This document shows positions 24,219-37,011 of a stretch of 64,000 bases of DNA, piece after piece. Every line of letters begins with the position of its first letter. Position 1 is the first letter of the stretch. Both the position numbers and the translations under genes were made by a program. The DNA comes from Combretum micranthum (Eukaryota > Streptophyta > Magnoliopsida > Myrtales > Combretaceae), in the NCBI GenBank assembly GCA_024138025.1, contig JAMXBD010000066.1:1178001-1242000 (forward strand), written 5' to 3'. The notes beneath the pieces are model-generated. The model searched no databases, had not been told where the DNA came from, and saw only the letters and a program-made list of their open reading frames with translations.

Positions 24219-24641
24219 CTTAATTTAGGAAAAATGGCATGTTAAGTATCTATATTTTCAATTTTTGACAATTTAGTGTTTCATCTTTAGATTTTGGCAA
24301 ATTAGTTCTTATATTTTTAAAGTATATGTGATCTAGTATCTAAGTTAAAAAAATATTTGACACATGTTTATTTTAATGCTAGAATAATGGCAGGTTAAGT
24401 GCCTTTACTTTTAATTTTTAATAATTTAGTGTTGCATTTTTAGATTTAGTAATTTTTTGCCAAGTACATACGGTTATCCCATCATCAAAATAAAAGTTCG
24501 TTGAATATTATTTAATGAAGATGGCAAATTGCACATACTTTGAACGTACAAACACTAATTTACTAAAATTTAAAGATAAGACACTAAATCGTCAAAATTT
24601 GATACTACAAGTACTTAGCTTACCATTATCCCCTAAATCTA
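24219..24641. mobile_element. Second MULE-type MITE, older
   Basis: The element is 24228-24632. Inverted arms of about 110 bp start GGAAAAATGGCATGTTAAGT on the left and GGGATAATGGTAAGCTAAGT on the right (read in reverse). The flanks CTTAATTTA and CTAAATCTA match at 7 of 9 positions, which suits a decayed 9-bp duplication. The left half also carries an internal copy of the terminal motif near 24388. Confidence 0.7.
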
Positions 24642-26488
24642 ACATTCTTCTTCTTTATCAATTTTTAGTTGAGTATCTAACTAAATCTTAAGTTAAATAT
24701 GCCTTTGAGACTATACTAAACAGCTCCATTTCAGCCATATGATCCATTTGTCATCCCATTCCCTATCTATCAAAGTAGAAGGAGGAGTCACATGCATTGA
24801 AATATGATTGGGCTCAAACTACGTAACTCCTTTTTCCCATGTCTTTGTCATTTGACACAATCACCTCTTTTATAGAGTTGTAAGAATCCAAAAATAAGAA
24901 ATAGATTACTTTGATAACAGTATCTCGAAGGATCATAATGGTTATGCAAATGAACCAAGCTTATCTAGATGTCAATGTGCTAGGAAATAAGGTGTTGCCC
25001 ATGATGACTAGTGATGCTAAAGGGTTAAGTCATTTTTTTCTAGTAAATGGGCATACTTACAATCACACTCCTAATTTCGTCCATAACCCCTATATCATTC
25101 CTTAGGAAGTGATAAGGTAAGGTTAGGGTGAATCCTCCCGATCAATATTAGCAGTTTGCCTGCAACTACATCATTCTCGATAGCGATACCTCTTAGTCAA
25201 TGAACAACCAACACTATGTTTGGTGTATATGTTTCAATGTCATCATATGGCATATAAAAAAGTCAAAAAATGAAGTTGCATTTAATAGTGTAATACATGA
25301 CTGAAAAATAATGGTAAATAAAGGAGATAATTACAATTTGTACATATCATATAGCTTAACATGAATCATTAGTATAAACCTAGTTATGCTTCAATTGCAA
25401 GAGAATTCAAGTCCATACAATTAGCTGAGCAAATAAGTAGCTCTAGCTTAATATTGCACTCTAAGAACAACATTGCATGATTGTGCAATCAATTTTCTCT
25501 ATCCAACTCCTCAACTCCACCTCATAAAACTAAGCCAACCAATATGAGGAGTGAAGGCCTTTAAAATGTAAGGCAATGCCATCAAAAAAGTAGAGCTTCA
25601 TGATATGGAATGTGTTGTGCAGGAGATAGAATGCAAAGAAGTTGTTGACATACATTTGGCCAACTCATGTGAGTATTACTAGTGACTAACTCCCAATCTA
25701 TTATGAGGCCAATGACCATTGAAATATCCTTTGACATATTTATTAGCTCATTACTAGAGTAGTGAAAAGAGTGCATTTCTAATTGTCACTGCTCTACCAA
25801 AATTGTAATAAGATTTCCATCAAGCTAAGTGAATGGTAGCTATATCACTCTAAGATATCCTATCGTGGCAAGATATAGCATATTTTGCTCATCAAGCAAA
25901 ATATGCCATCGATTCAACATAAAGTTACCTTTTGGCAACTTCAAGTCAAGTACAATATATACATTGTAAAACAAGGTCAAATCATAATTTGACCTAAATA
26001 AAGACAATAACAAGCTATGTAAAGATTGTTATCTTGCCACTCCATACAAGCTCTAGTGTATGAGCAGTTTGTTATGCAGTAAAGAACTGCTTAGACAATC
26101 AACTAAAATATAAGTGATTTAACATATAACAACAAGTAGCTAGATTCAAAGGAAAAAAAAAAAAAAAAGAAGGAACAAGTATTTACAAAATGTATAACCT
26201 AGGTTGTTTTATTGAGGGTGCAGAAGAACTTAGGTCACAACTTCTAAATATCCATCTCATTTGAGACCATTTTCCTCGAGATTTACGATGTTTATGTAAT
26301 CAATCATTTTGAAGCCATAAGGGGATTTTAGTTAGAGGCTAATCAACTTTGTGAACATGAATCTTAAAGAATGCAAATAAGTTTGCCAGTAATGACCTAA
26401 GCATACGAGTGACTAGTATGTGTAGAATGATCTATATGTAGTATATTGAGCACCACATAAAAATGTGAGCATAACTTAACTTATGAAA

Positions 26489-26519
<31 letters not shown>

Positions 26520-29500
26520 GAGAAACAAGTGAGCATAGAATTCTAAAGGTATGATATTTTCTACTTGTGCATCAACATAGTTTAAGCCTTAATGTATGAT
26601 TATTCTTAACCTTTTGGCTATGCACAGTAGGATGTAGCCCTGTTATTACCCCAAAGACTTATTTTAGGTAGTTGAAGACTACGATAAGATGCTCATTTAT
26701 TGCTTTGTACCACTTATTAAAATTGTCCAAAGCATACTTGAGCAATGCATCACTGGGAGCAAACCTTTCAAACACATCAACCATTCACTCATTGAAGAAA
26801 TAACTACAATTGTAGAGTTTCTTATTAGTTATTTTGGTAATGGGCTAGTTCCCAACATGTTTCAAGCAAGCATTATAGCTTTCAACTATACATGTGAATT
26901 CCTCACTATATGATCCATAAAACTATAAGACCTATCAAATATAACATGATTATCATTCTTACACATAAACCATTCTACTCAATATTAGTACTTAGGTTTG
27001 CCTCTGGTATAGCATTCACAAACATAGAAGCATGACATGATTTGTCCCACTTGTCCTATACTTGTTCAATAGCATTGTCCTTTACCATAGATGCATTGTT
27101 ATTGAAACGATGCCAGCTAAACCATCTGCAAACGAAAGTTATAGATATAATATCTTTGCATTGAATGAATTTCATATTTTTATAATAAGACAGCTTGTCA
27201 TAATGGCTAAGTCCAATTAAAGATGCTCTTAATTGACAACATTAACATATGTTTGTGGACCCCTAAACTTTTGTAACTTGAAAACATCTAACGTACTCAA
27301 TTGAACTAGTGAAGTGTCCACTAACACCCTTTGTTCATATCTATACATCCTACTAACTAAATTTTTCTCTTATCCATGGACAACATAATTATGGTGGTGT
27401 AATATATGGTGCATATTCACTGTAAGTATTAAGTGTTCGTTTTTTTTTTTTTCAAACCTCCTACCTTCCATTAATTTATTATTAAAGCTCTAGTCACCAT
27501 GACAAAAGAGTTAGTTGTCCTTAAATAATGATGCATACTCATCGCCAACATTGTTGTGAATAAAGGCATAGGTCACGAACTCCCAATAGCATCTGTATCT
27601 ATCATGAACCTCTCCTGTAGCTTCAGTCACTTCTCATTTGCAAACCATGTGGCTCTTCAAGTGACTACAACAAATCTTAGTTATTATCACTATCATCACA
27701 TCAGTATTCACTAGAATCTTTACAATTCTCTTGAAAAGCTAATTCTACTTCACATGCAATCCATTTAGCATTGACTAAGAAATCCATATTTGTTTTAGGT
27801 AGCTTGCAAGTATTGCTCTCTTCTTGACTCATAGATAGAAGTTGGTATTCATACACATAGATCTCGCCTAGATTATCTTAGTTTGCATCAATTCGTAAGC
27901 TATTTTCACATGGAGGTAAGTTAATTCATGCATATACACAAACTTTTGCATTATAACATCTACTAGAATAATAATCAAAATTGCTTATACTTTATAACAC
28001 ATGTTCTAAGTACTTTAAATAGAAGTTAATAACTAGACGTAAATCTAACTTCAGTGAAATATTTTATAATCCTCATGTGGTTGATCATAACTATCCATTT
28101 AAAATAGCCCCATCTCTTTGTAGAAACTCTTGGATTTGAAAGAAAACATAACCTTTTTGTAGCTTTTATTTGTATTTCTCTTTCTAAATTAGGGTGTTGC
28201 CTTTGCAAACTATCTTGGCAATCTAACATCAAGTTAGAAACTGCATAAAAAGTCTCATGTGTGCAATTTGAAGCATTTCTTCTATAACGTGTGTTGACTT
28301 TTTGGGAATTAATTCTCAACTTTTGATTTTAGATTACTACATATGTTAGACCATGTAAGACATTAAAAGTCTCCTATTAAACCATGTGAGACATTGCCTA
28401 ATAATTCATCAATTCATAATCATTCAAAGATGCTTATAAAGCCAAGCTCTTCTATTATTACATTAATCATCTCTTCACTCCTCCAAGGGTTTAACTATCT
28501 TGTTGAAATCACCCATCAGGCATCAAGGTCAAGAAATAACAATGAAGCAACATTCCTTTAACTATTTTCTAACATAAAACAATTTGCAAATTAGAAGTTG
28601 CATAAATTGCTGAAAAATTAAGAATAATGTAAGAAAAAAAACGTTAATCATTGTATAAATCTCTTGATATATTTGATTATTACATCAACATCTAGCAAGT
28701 TTGTGTTGTATAACATTAGAATTACAGTGAGAGGACCTAAGGCTTTAGAACATTAAAAAAATTACCATGAGCAACAAAATAATAGAAGTCATAGATTAGT
28801 ACGCTCTTGAAAAACGATAGAAGCAGGCTAGCATTCCTCATAAGTTTCCTTTGTTTGTGAAGAAAGTCATCTCCTTAATTGCATATTGTCTTGAAGCATT
28901 AATAATGATTCAATCACTATAGGAGATTCTCTTGCCATCATGTTGGTTTTTCTAGAATAGAGCAATCTAAATTAACTTACACAGGAAGATATTCTCAATC
29001 GAGAAGCCCCATTCTTATTGGATATGAATTAAGCTAATTCAAACTAGAATCAAGAGCATCTTTTCAAATGGTTTTTCATTCTAACAAGAAGAGGATGAAA
29101 GCTTAAGAGGTTGGTTCAATGCTAGAAAGCACATAGTGAGTTTCCTAAAATTACGAAAGATAATTGTTCAAACATAGAGATAATTAGGAATAGGAAGATC
29201 GAAGAGAGATGTATAACTAAATTAGGATGAAACAATTGCAAATGTATAACATCGGATGATGAAAGAGACAAGAGACAAAATTTAAATGTGAAAATATCCA
29301 ACTAAAAAGGAGGATAGACACCGAAATCTATCATATATTGAAAAAATTGGTTGATGAATATTTTGAGACTTTGAACGGACAATTTTCCACGAAAATTTTA
29401 TACCAACATATAAAGCTACGGGCACATCATAGAAGGAGGTTGAGCCCAAACCCAATGTAACTTATCATATGATAGATATGTTATTTAGCCTTAAATTCTA

Positions 29501-30842
29501 TGTTAAAACTTGGTTTAATTAGAACCTTATTTTTTTTATTTTTTGGGCAATATTGGAACTTATCAAGTCGCGTTATTAATATATAAAAAGTACAATTAAG
29601 AAAAGAATAAGGGAACGATAAAAAAAGAGAATAAGAATAAGAATGAGGAAGAGAACTACACACAAATTTTGATACAGTAGAATAAATAGCACTTATGTTC
29701 TTAGAGAAGTGGCGTAGGATAAAGTGGAAAAACAAGTGTCGAAAATCTTACGTTGGCCACTTACATCACTAGCCTTAAAATATACGCTGCTAACCTTGAG
29801 ATTTACATCACCTGCCTACAATATTCACAAATTCAAAGATTTAAAAGCCACCATGCAAAGCTGCCAACTTTTATAATGTAAACCGCTAGCTTAGAGTTTT
29901 AGGCCGCCGGCTTTAAAGCCAATGTATCTCTTCACATTTTTCCCAACTTTTTAAATTTTGAGTTTTATTTGTTTCCTTTATATATATAAGTCCTAAGACA
30001 AATGAAAAGAAGCTTTTGACATTTTGAATGAAAATTTCTAAGAGCTTTTTATTTCCAAAATTCATATCATTGAATTTTGAAGCTAACCTAAATATTCTCT
30101 GAATCGACAAATATTGAAGATCTCAAATCAACAATCATGCACAATTCAATGGTTTGCCATAACTCATTTCCTTATATGCGGCGCCAAATTCCCAAGCCCA
30201 TTATAAAATTTCCATCTGCATCGGGAAGACTCGACCTCAAAGTATACCCTAACAAACATCTCAACTGGCGCTAGATGCCTCTAGTTGTTCTAACACGTTC
30301 AATGTTCATCTTCACTTACCAGTTAATCAGCATAGAAGACTAAAAAGTCCCGACTAGTCCACCTGATTCAAATTTTAACAACGAAAGACTAACCTACATT
30401 TTACGATCACACACCAACATCACAATGACCATAAAGAATATGCTAAACTATTAGCAAGAGATAGCAGTAGAAGCCGAGACTTCTGGATAGTAGACTCCAT
30501 GGTCCCAAGGAGCCTAACATTAGAAAGTACACTCAATTAAAGAAACCAAGCTTTACTAATGTTGAAATTCTATCATTAGCTCAAAAGAAGATTACCCAAC
30601 AAACGATAAATTTGGTTCAGATGGCAAACACATTGCCAGCCTGTACCCAGGTTTTTTGACGGAGTAATTGGTTACAGCAACTCAAAATTCATCGCCACTC
30701 TCAACTAAGCTCTTGCTTAAATATTCTAAATTCCAAAATCTGATTCTAACATGCAGTAGTTCACATCTAGCACTCGAGAGTCGCCCGCGTGATTAGTACA
30801 ACCCTTATGAAAGTACAGTTATGAAGACCAACCGCCTTCCGT
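24642..30842. other. Long intergenic tract with decayed sequence and the 3' flank of GRP94
   Basis: No intact gene is found. It holds an (AG)n tract near 26489-26525 and a 12-bp-stem hairpin at 25878-25906. Weak minus-strand coding-like stretches occur between 26640 and 28320, listed separately. The last few hundred bases should include the 3' UTR of the chaperone gene that ends at 30843. Confidence 0.5.
26640..28320 (-). pseudogene. Unidentified decayed coding-like region
   Basis: Minus-strand reading gives several stop-interrupted stretches with protein-like composition. Examples are MSQEESNTCKLPKTNMDF near 27760-27830, WDKSCHASMFVNAIPEANLS near 27000-27060, and an open frame at 28026-28319 containing KRWGYFKWI, faintly like the end of a GRF zinc finger. 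The order would suit a decayed transposase carried by a DNA transposon, but no domain is firm. I do not assign a function. Confidence 0.25.
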
Positions 30843-33800
30843 CTACAACTCATCCTTCAATCCCTCTTCCTCTGCAGAGCCAGAACCATCAGCTTGTGCC
30901 TTTGAAGAATCAGCATCCTTTGTTTCACTCTCTACCTCAGGTTCTTCAACATCATCTTCCTCCTCAACAGCAGCATCTGGGCTGATATTTAGACTGGATT
31001 TAACTGAGCTGTAGATGCGGGATGCAAAATCCTTAGGGTCCTCGAGCATGAAGCCACTCTCCATGAGGGCTGTCTTGTACATGAGCTGTGCAGTATGCTT
31101 CACACTCTCATCCTGCAAAGACCAAATCAATCGCCATTCAGAATTAATACCATGTAAGATGTACGAAACTACATTGACTATACAAAAAAACTTTCATCTG
31201 AAAGCCCAATGTTGATCCTTCCCAGTCAAGCAAAAGTTTTAACAGCCAAAATATTGCTGAGCAGAGGTCGAACAACATGCATGAGGGAACTGGAGGGATC
31301 AAATTCTTGGACTAGAAGAGCGCAATAATCCAATATCCAATGTATTAAGGGAAAATCAAGCAAAAATCTAAAACTAAACCATAGAAAGCAGTGTAATCTA
31401 AAGATAGGAAGTCTTCTAATCACGAATTAATTATCCCATCGATGAGTGAGATCTCAAGTCCATAGCACAATGCCGAAAATAGATGATGCTACCACTTCCT
31501 TTTACCAATTCATAAACTTAAAAAATCCTTGAAAGAAAATTATAATCATGATGCGCAAGTTAACAATACCTCAGGATCTGTCACCACTCTCTCCCGAAGC
31601 TCCTTAATAATGGGGTGTCGGGGGTTAATCTCAAGCACCCTCTTCCCTCGCATATATGCCTGCTTGGCCGAATCAGACAATGTCTGTGATTGCATGATCC
31701 TCTCCATATTTGCACTCCAACCATATTTTGAGGTGACAACAACGCAAGGTGTGTCAGCCAAGCGGTTGCTTATCTTCACATCATCAACATTATCTTTTGC
31801 AAGAGCACTCTTCCACCATTTGGTCAACTCCTTGAAAGACTCCTTAAGCTCCTTGTCTTTTGAGTCTTTACCAAGTTTAAGACCCTCTTTGGAGACATTC
31901 TGGAACTTTTTGTCTTCATAATCCATCAAGTATTGCATCAGGTACTCATCAACAGGATCAGTGAAGAAAATAACCTGCAGTGTTGGAGATAATGATGTTA
32001 GAAGTGAAAAAAATTGCAGAAATCAATATAAGTAAAGGCAAAAGGGATCATGAGGTCTGTTTGTTTTGGCTTTTTTCCAGCAGATACAGACACTTTTTCA
32101 AACTTTTTGCTAACAAATTATTTATCAAGAAATAGATATAAATAAAAAAAAATTGACAATTCTCATCAAAAGGTCAAATAGAATAAATATAGATAAAATT
32201 TAGATGCAAATCGGATATATTTACACATATCATTTTAAAAAAGATATAGATATAGATAAAAAATAGACAAACCAAATAGACCCTAAATCAAACGGTTTTG
32301 TCGGACGCTGAATTAAAATAAGTATTTCAGAGTTCTAACAGGAGCCAATGAAAGCAAATGGAACACAAATGCACCTCATAGTTTTTCTTCTTGAGCCTCT
32401 CAAGGAAGGGAGATTTCTCTAATTGTTCCTTGCTGGTACCAGTAATGTAAAATATGTCTTTTTGACCATTCTTCATTCTTGATATATACTGATCAAGGGA
32501 AGTCAACTTACCATCTGACATCGAGCTGCAATGATAAAATACGAACAGCCATGTCATAAAACACTCAACTTAACAGCCTTTATAAAAGGGTTAGACATTG
32601 TAGAAATCTAGAACATTGAAGTTGCTTACGTCTCAAATCTAAGAAGCTTGGCTAAGCGGTTTCTGTTTGTGGCGTCCTCAATAATCCCCAGCTTAATTGA
32701 CTTTCCAAACTCATTCCAAAACTTTGCGTATTGACCTTTCTTCTCATCATCATCATCATTGGATTTTTCAACATCTGTTTACAAAGAAATAGACAAATAA
32801 GGATTGTCAGAGGAGAAGAAAAGAGCAAAATTTATAAACCTTATCAAAGAAGGGATCAATAAGTTGACCTTCCAACAATGAGATCTAGAACAACATTTTT
32901 AGCACATATCACAATTTTGATGGTTTGCACAACTACAGAATCTAGAAGAACTTTCCACATCATTCAATGAAGTCTTGGTCATTTCAGACTAGTGCATGAC
33001 ACGCAAAGGAACAACTTTTAGTGATTAGAGGAAGGAAAAGACTAAAAGGAAGATATATACCCTTCTTGTCTTTGTCTCCAGACTCATCTGGATCCTCTTC
33101 AGCAAGCTTGCGGATCATGTCAAGGGCCTTTCTAATCAACTTCTTCTTGATAGTCTTCAGACTGCCGTGTTGTTGTAGCATTTCTCGAGACACATTCAGG
33201 GGCAAAGTGTCCGAATCAACAAGACCCTGCTCAATTAATCACTGGTTAAGACCTTTTCAAAGTTCAAATAGACAATCCAACCATGAGAGAATTCAGTAAT
33301 GATTACCTTCAAAAAGTTCAGATACTTGGGCAACAACTCATCAAATTCATCAGAGATGAACACCCGTCTAACATAAAGCTTCAAGTTTGACTTTTTGTTG
33401 TTATAATAGCTCTCATATAAATCATTAGGAGCTTTAGGAGGCACATAGAGAAGGGCCTTGAATTCAACATCACCTTCAGCGGTAAAATGGCTCCATGCCA
33501 TTGGCTTGTCCTCGGTGAAATCCTGTTCCACATCATACAGAGAAATTAAGGTGGTGAGCAGATAAGATAGTTCTGCTTCCAATTGAACCAGTGATCAAGC
33601 TAAGCCACTAGCAAGATGGCAGTATAACATTGCCACTTACCTTTGCTAGAGAGTGATAGAATTTTGTGTACTCTTCTTCAGTCACCTCCTTAGGACTGCG
33701 CAGCCATATAGCCTTGACATCATTAAGGAGCTCCCATTCGGAAGTTGTTTCCTTCACTGTCTTTGTTTTTGGCTTCTTCTCAGACTCTTCGTCCTCTGCT

Positions 33801-36062
33801 TTGTCAGAGTCTCCTTCCCCTTCTTCTTCAGAGGAACTGCTTTCAGCTGTTCATAGCAATGAAAGCAGGCGTTCGTAAGATCACATGAGACAACATTTAT
33901 TAGTGCTAGGTTGACACAAAATATGAGGAGTGGGTCATTTAAAATGGAAATCACGTACATGATTCTTCATCACTGGATTCATCTTCATCAGCAGGAACTT
34001 CCACATCGACCTCCTTGGTTGCCCATAGATAGATAGGGAAGTTGATGAATTCAGAGTACCTTTTCACCAAATCCTGTACAAAACATAATGACAGTTTCAA
34101 AGTCAGAGAAAACTATATGAAACACTACACAATTATAATACTAGACATGATAAAAAATAAAATAAAGGAAGAAAAGACCCAACAATAAACATAAATCTGT
34201 TTTGTCTCTCTTTGGACAAGTTACCACTAATAATTGAAATATACACTTATCACTAGACAAGATGTATTATTAATACAACTCAACATTCCGTATTGAAAGG
34301 TAGGAGTCAAGAATTAGCGAGAATCCAATAGCGCAGATATAGTGCACCACTGCAGCACGGTCAAAGGCTTCCAAATACATACTAAGAAAAAAGGTGAAAA
34401 TAATACGAGGTCAGCATATATTCACCTTCAATTTGCTCTCGTCTACGTACTCTCCTGCTTCCTCCCTGAGATGCAGTCTGATCTCAGTCCCACGACCCAA
34501 TGGTTCATTCCATGTGTCCTCAGAAATGGCAAATGCTCCATCAGCCTTTGATTCCCACACATATCTACAAGCAAAAGCATCCAATTAAAACACTATAGGA
34601 CCATTAAAACAAGAGTTAGGGAGTTTTCCCCAAAGATAGATCAGACTAATTTACTGTTTGTCATCATTGTGCTTGCTAATAACTTCAACATAATCAGCCA
34701 CTAGATATACTGAGTAAAAACCGACTCCAAACTGCCCAATAAGATTGAGATCTCCGCTGGTCTGCATCTTCTCAACAAATGCTGCACAGGGTATTACAAT
34801 ATGTTCATTGTGTCAATATGTATCGAATAGCACATCCATTCTAAGCACCAAAACCAAACACCAAACCATCAATTTAGAGTAAATGAAAGATCACCTGAAG
34901 TTCCAGACTTTGCTATTGTTCCCAAGTTCTTGATAAGATCCTCCTTTGTCATACCAATACCTCTGTCACGAATTGAAAGGATCTTCTTTTCTTTATCCAA
35001 CTTAATCTGCAAATATAAAAGCAACACCCCGCATAACCAAAATGCTTTTCACAATCACAACTAGCAAAGGAACACCATAACAACAAATGAACTGCTCGAT
35101 ACTAAAACAGGATAATATTCCAACTTATTCAAATTCATTTTCACCAACCTGTATCTCGAGCTTAGCATTGTCGCCTTTCCCTAATACGTCCTTGTCAGTA
35201 AGAGAAAGGAACCTAATCTTATCCAGAGCCTGAAATAGCAAATGCAACCCGTAAATATGTGATCAACTTTTCTATTGCCAAAACAAGAAACTAACTAAAT
35301 TATTTCCCCAGCAACGCAAACAAAGAACATCGTGCTTACATCAGAAGCATTCGATATCAACTCCCTAAGGAAAATATCCTTGTTGCTATAGAGGGAGTTA
35401 ATAATGATATCCATGAGGCGCGACACCTCAGCTTGGAACTCAAACTTCTCCGCATTACTGCGAAGAGATCTTTTCGAGATGGATTCCGACTCCCTGAACC
35501 ACCATTTCCGACATTTACAATCAATACAACTAAGCAAAATAACAAACTACACAATAAATTCAACTAGGACAGCATCAATATATCACAGAAACTATTAACA
35601 CCAGCACAAAATCGAATTAAAATTGTAACCTTTTAACGACATCAGAATCGGTAGATAGACCACCAGGAACCGCACCGATCTTCTCCTCAACCTTCGGCGG
35701 ATCCGCTAATTCATCGGAATTATCCTCCGCATTAGCCTGTAGTTTCCTCCCTAAAATATCATTTACAGATCCAAATCAATTCAATCCGAAACCAAATCCG
35801 AATCCGAATCCAAATCAACATCATTTCTCTACACACTAATCGAAATCAAACTCCATGCACTGAAATGCTCGCTCTCTCACAACGAAGATTCAGAAACATT
35901 TAAGGCAAGATTCGAAGTTCGTCAACCGTATCACAGAGAGAGAGAGAGAGAGACAGAGAGAGAGAAACCCAAGGGTTTTAGGAGACAGGCATTACCTTGA
36001 TCTGGAAGGAGAAAGAGGAGGCAAAGAAGGAACAGTACGGAAGCGATCGTCCACTTCCTCAT
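30843..36062 (-). CDS. HSP90-7: Endoplasmin/GRP94, ER-resident HSP90 (HSP90.7, SHEPHERD-like)
   Basis: Fifteen exons on the minus strand join in frame: 36062-35996, 35750-35630, 35493-35340, 35229-35149, 35006-34895, 34781-34655, 34564-34426, 34073-33959, 33846-33641, 33522-33307, 33226-33061, 32774-32630, 32525-32375, 31974-31570 and 31112-30843. The product is 824 residues, the usual length for plant GRP94. It has an N-terminal signal peptide ([20 protein letters not shown]) and the GHKL ATPase domain with ELISNASD (residue ~107-114), LGTIAKSG and GQFGVGFYS. An acidic linker follows at about 290-325, then the middle domain ([17 protein letters not shown]) and the dimerisation domain, ending in an acidic tail and the ER-retrieval signal KDEL. 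The chaperone folds secreted and membrane proteins, including receptor and CLAVATA-type proteins in plants. All junctions are GT-AG and no key residue is missing. Confidence 0.97.
32054..32282. mobile_element. MITE-like insertion in GRP94 intron 13
   Basis: About 229 bp, with termini GGTCTGTTTGTTTTG and, in reverse, GGTCTATTTGGTTTG. The outer trinucleotides are TGA and (after one base) TAA. The GGTCTRTTTGG start and a 3-bp target fit a Tourist/PIF-Harbinger type. It lies in the 400-bp intron between the exons ending at 32375 and starting at 31974 and leaves both splice sites intact. A related copy is at 39181-39369. Confidence 0.5.
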
Positions 36063-36157
36063 TTGCTGTATCTACTTCTCTTCTTCTTCTTCTTCTTGCT
36101 TTCACTTGTTTTGTTCTAGTAGCTTCTTCTGTAATAAGGGCTAAGGGTTCATAGCAG

Positions 36158-36170
36158 GTATATATTATAG
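36158..36170 (-). promoter_or_regulatory. TATA region of the GRP94 gene
   Basis: Minus-strand CTATAATATATAC lies about 100 bp upstream of the ATG. The leader between them contains a GAA/CTT triplet tract (about 36076-36100). Position and sequence fit a TATA box; the start site is inferred. Confidence 0.55.
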
Positions 36171-36273
36171 TGGAGTACTGATATCATGAGTCTTGTCCAG
36201 CGTGGATGATCGAACGGCCCAGAGATATCGAAACAACACTTGGCGAGAATTTATTGGTTTGAGGTTGGTGTCT

Positions 36274-36281
36274 TGACGTGG
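36274..36281 (+). promoter_or_regulatory. TGACGTGG, candidate unfolded-protein-response element
   Basis: TGACGTGG (CCACGTCA on the gene strand) is about 105 bp upstream of the TATA region. This core is bound by ER-stress bZIP factors (bZIP28/bZIP60 type in plants). CCAAT boxes on the gene strand lie nearby (ATTGG at 36252 and near 36350), and further CGTGG cores occur near 36200 and 36370. GRP94 genes are known UPR targets, so the site fits its context. Confidence 0.5.
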
Positions 36282-37011
36282 AGAAAAATGAGATTTTACT
36301 GACGGTCCCACGGTAGACTTGGAAAGTGAGGAGCGTTGAATCAAAGTTATTGGATTGGTTATGCCAACGTGGAAGGGGATGGACGTGTATAGCGTACGTG
36401 TTGGAAGCTTATTGGTTCCTAGGAGGTGGAGGGTTTTGTTAACTACTTGTGGTTTTGAAGGTTGCCCATTTTAGATTCAAGACTTTGCTGGTTCGTGGAA
36501 TTTGTTTTGAGGCATTATCTATTTTGTGATTGATTGTGCTATTTTTACAATTTGTAAAACTGTCGGAAGTTTCTAGTATAATTAATCATTTCTACAACAA
36601 TTTATTATATATTATTTTTTTCTAAAAAACAAGAAACTTTACTCATTAATAAAATAAAATAAGTATAAATCAATCCAAAATATGAAAAATAAGAGATAAA
36701 GATAATAAACATTAATCAACAAGATCACATCTCTTACACTAAAAGAGAACATAAAAATCCTTGAGGACAAAAATTTCTACTATAAAAACAAAGATTTTGT
36801 ACTCTAACTAAAGAAAATACCCACATTGAAGTATAGCACTAAAAAAACAAAAATAAATTATATACAAAAACCAAATTAAGGAAACTTTTGATAGAAAAGA
36901 TAGCTCTTTTTTCACCTTTAGAATTTTCTTTGTTCAAGACCTTGAATGGTTTGTACCAAAATATTGAATCCTTTGGTACTCTTACTAGCACTAGTTTCAA
37001 AAAATCTTCTA
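36282..37011. other. Intergenic DNA, distal GRP94 promoter
   Basis: The first 150 bp hold additional CCAAT and CGTGG motifs. The rest is AT-rich with no gene or element ends that I can define. Confidence 0.5.

Noticed and set aside
31529..31921. 130-codon plus-strand frame opposite GRP94 exon 14
   Set aside because: Antisense shadow of a 405-bp exon with strong codon bias; the minus strand gives the conserved HSP90 sequence.
33653..33878. Ser-rich plus-strand frames at 33653-33878
   Set aside because: Antisense of GRP94 exon 9, which encodes the acidic linker; the Ser and Phe runs mirror GAA/GAG codons.
36350..36375. Canonical ERSE (CCAAT-N9-CCACG) in the GRP94 promoter
   Set aside because: The half-sites have the right spacing but the reverse relative order, so it is not called as an ERSE.
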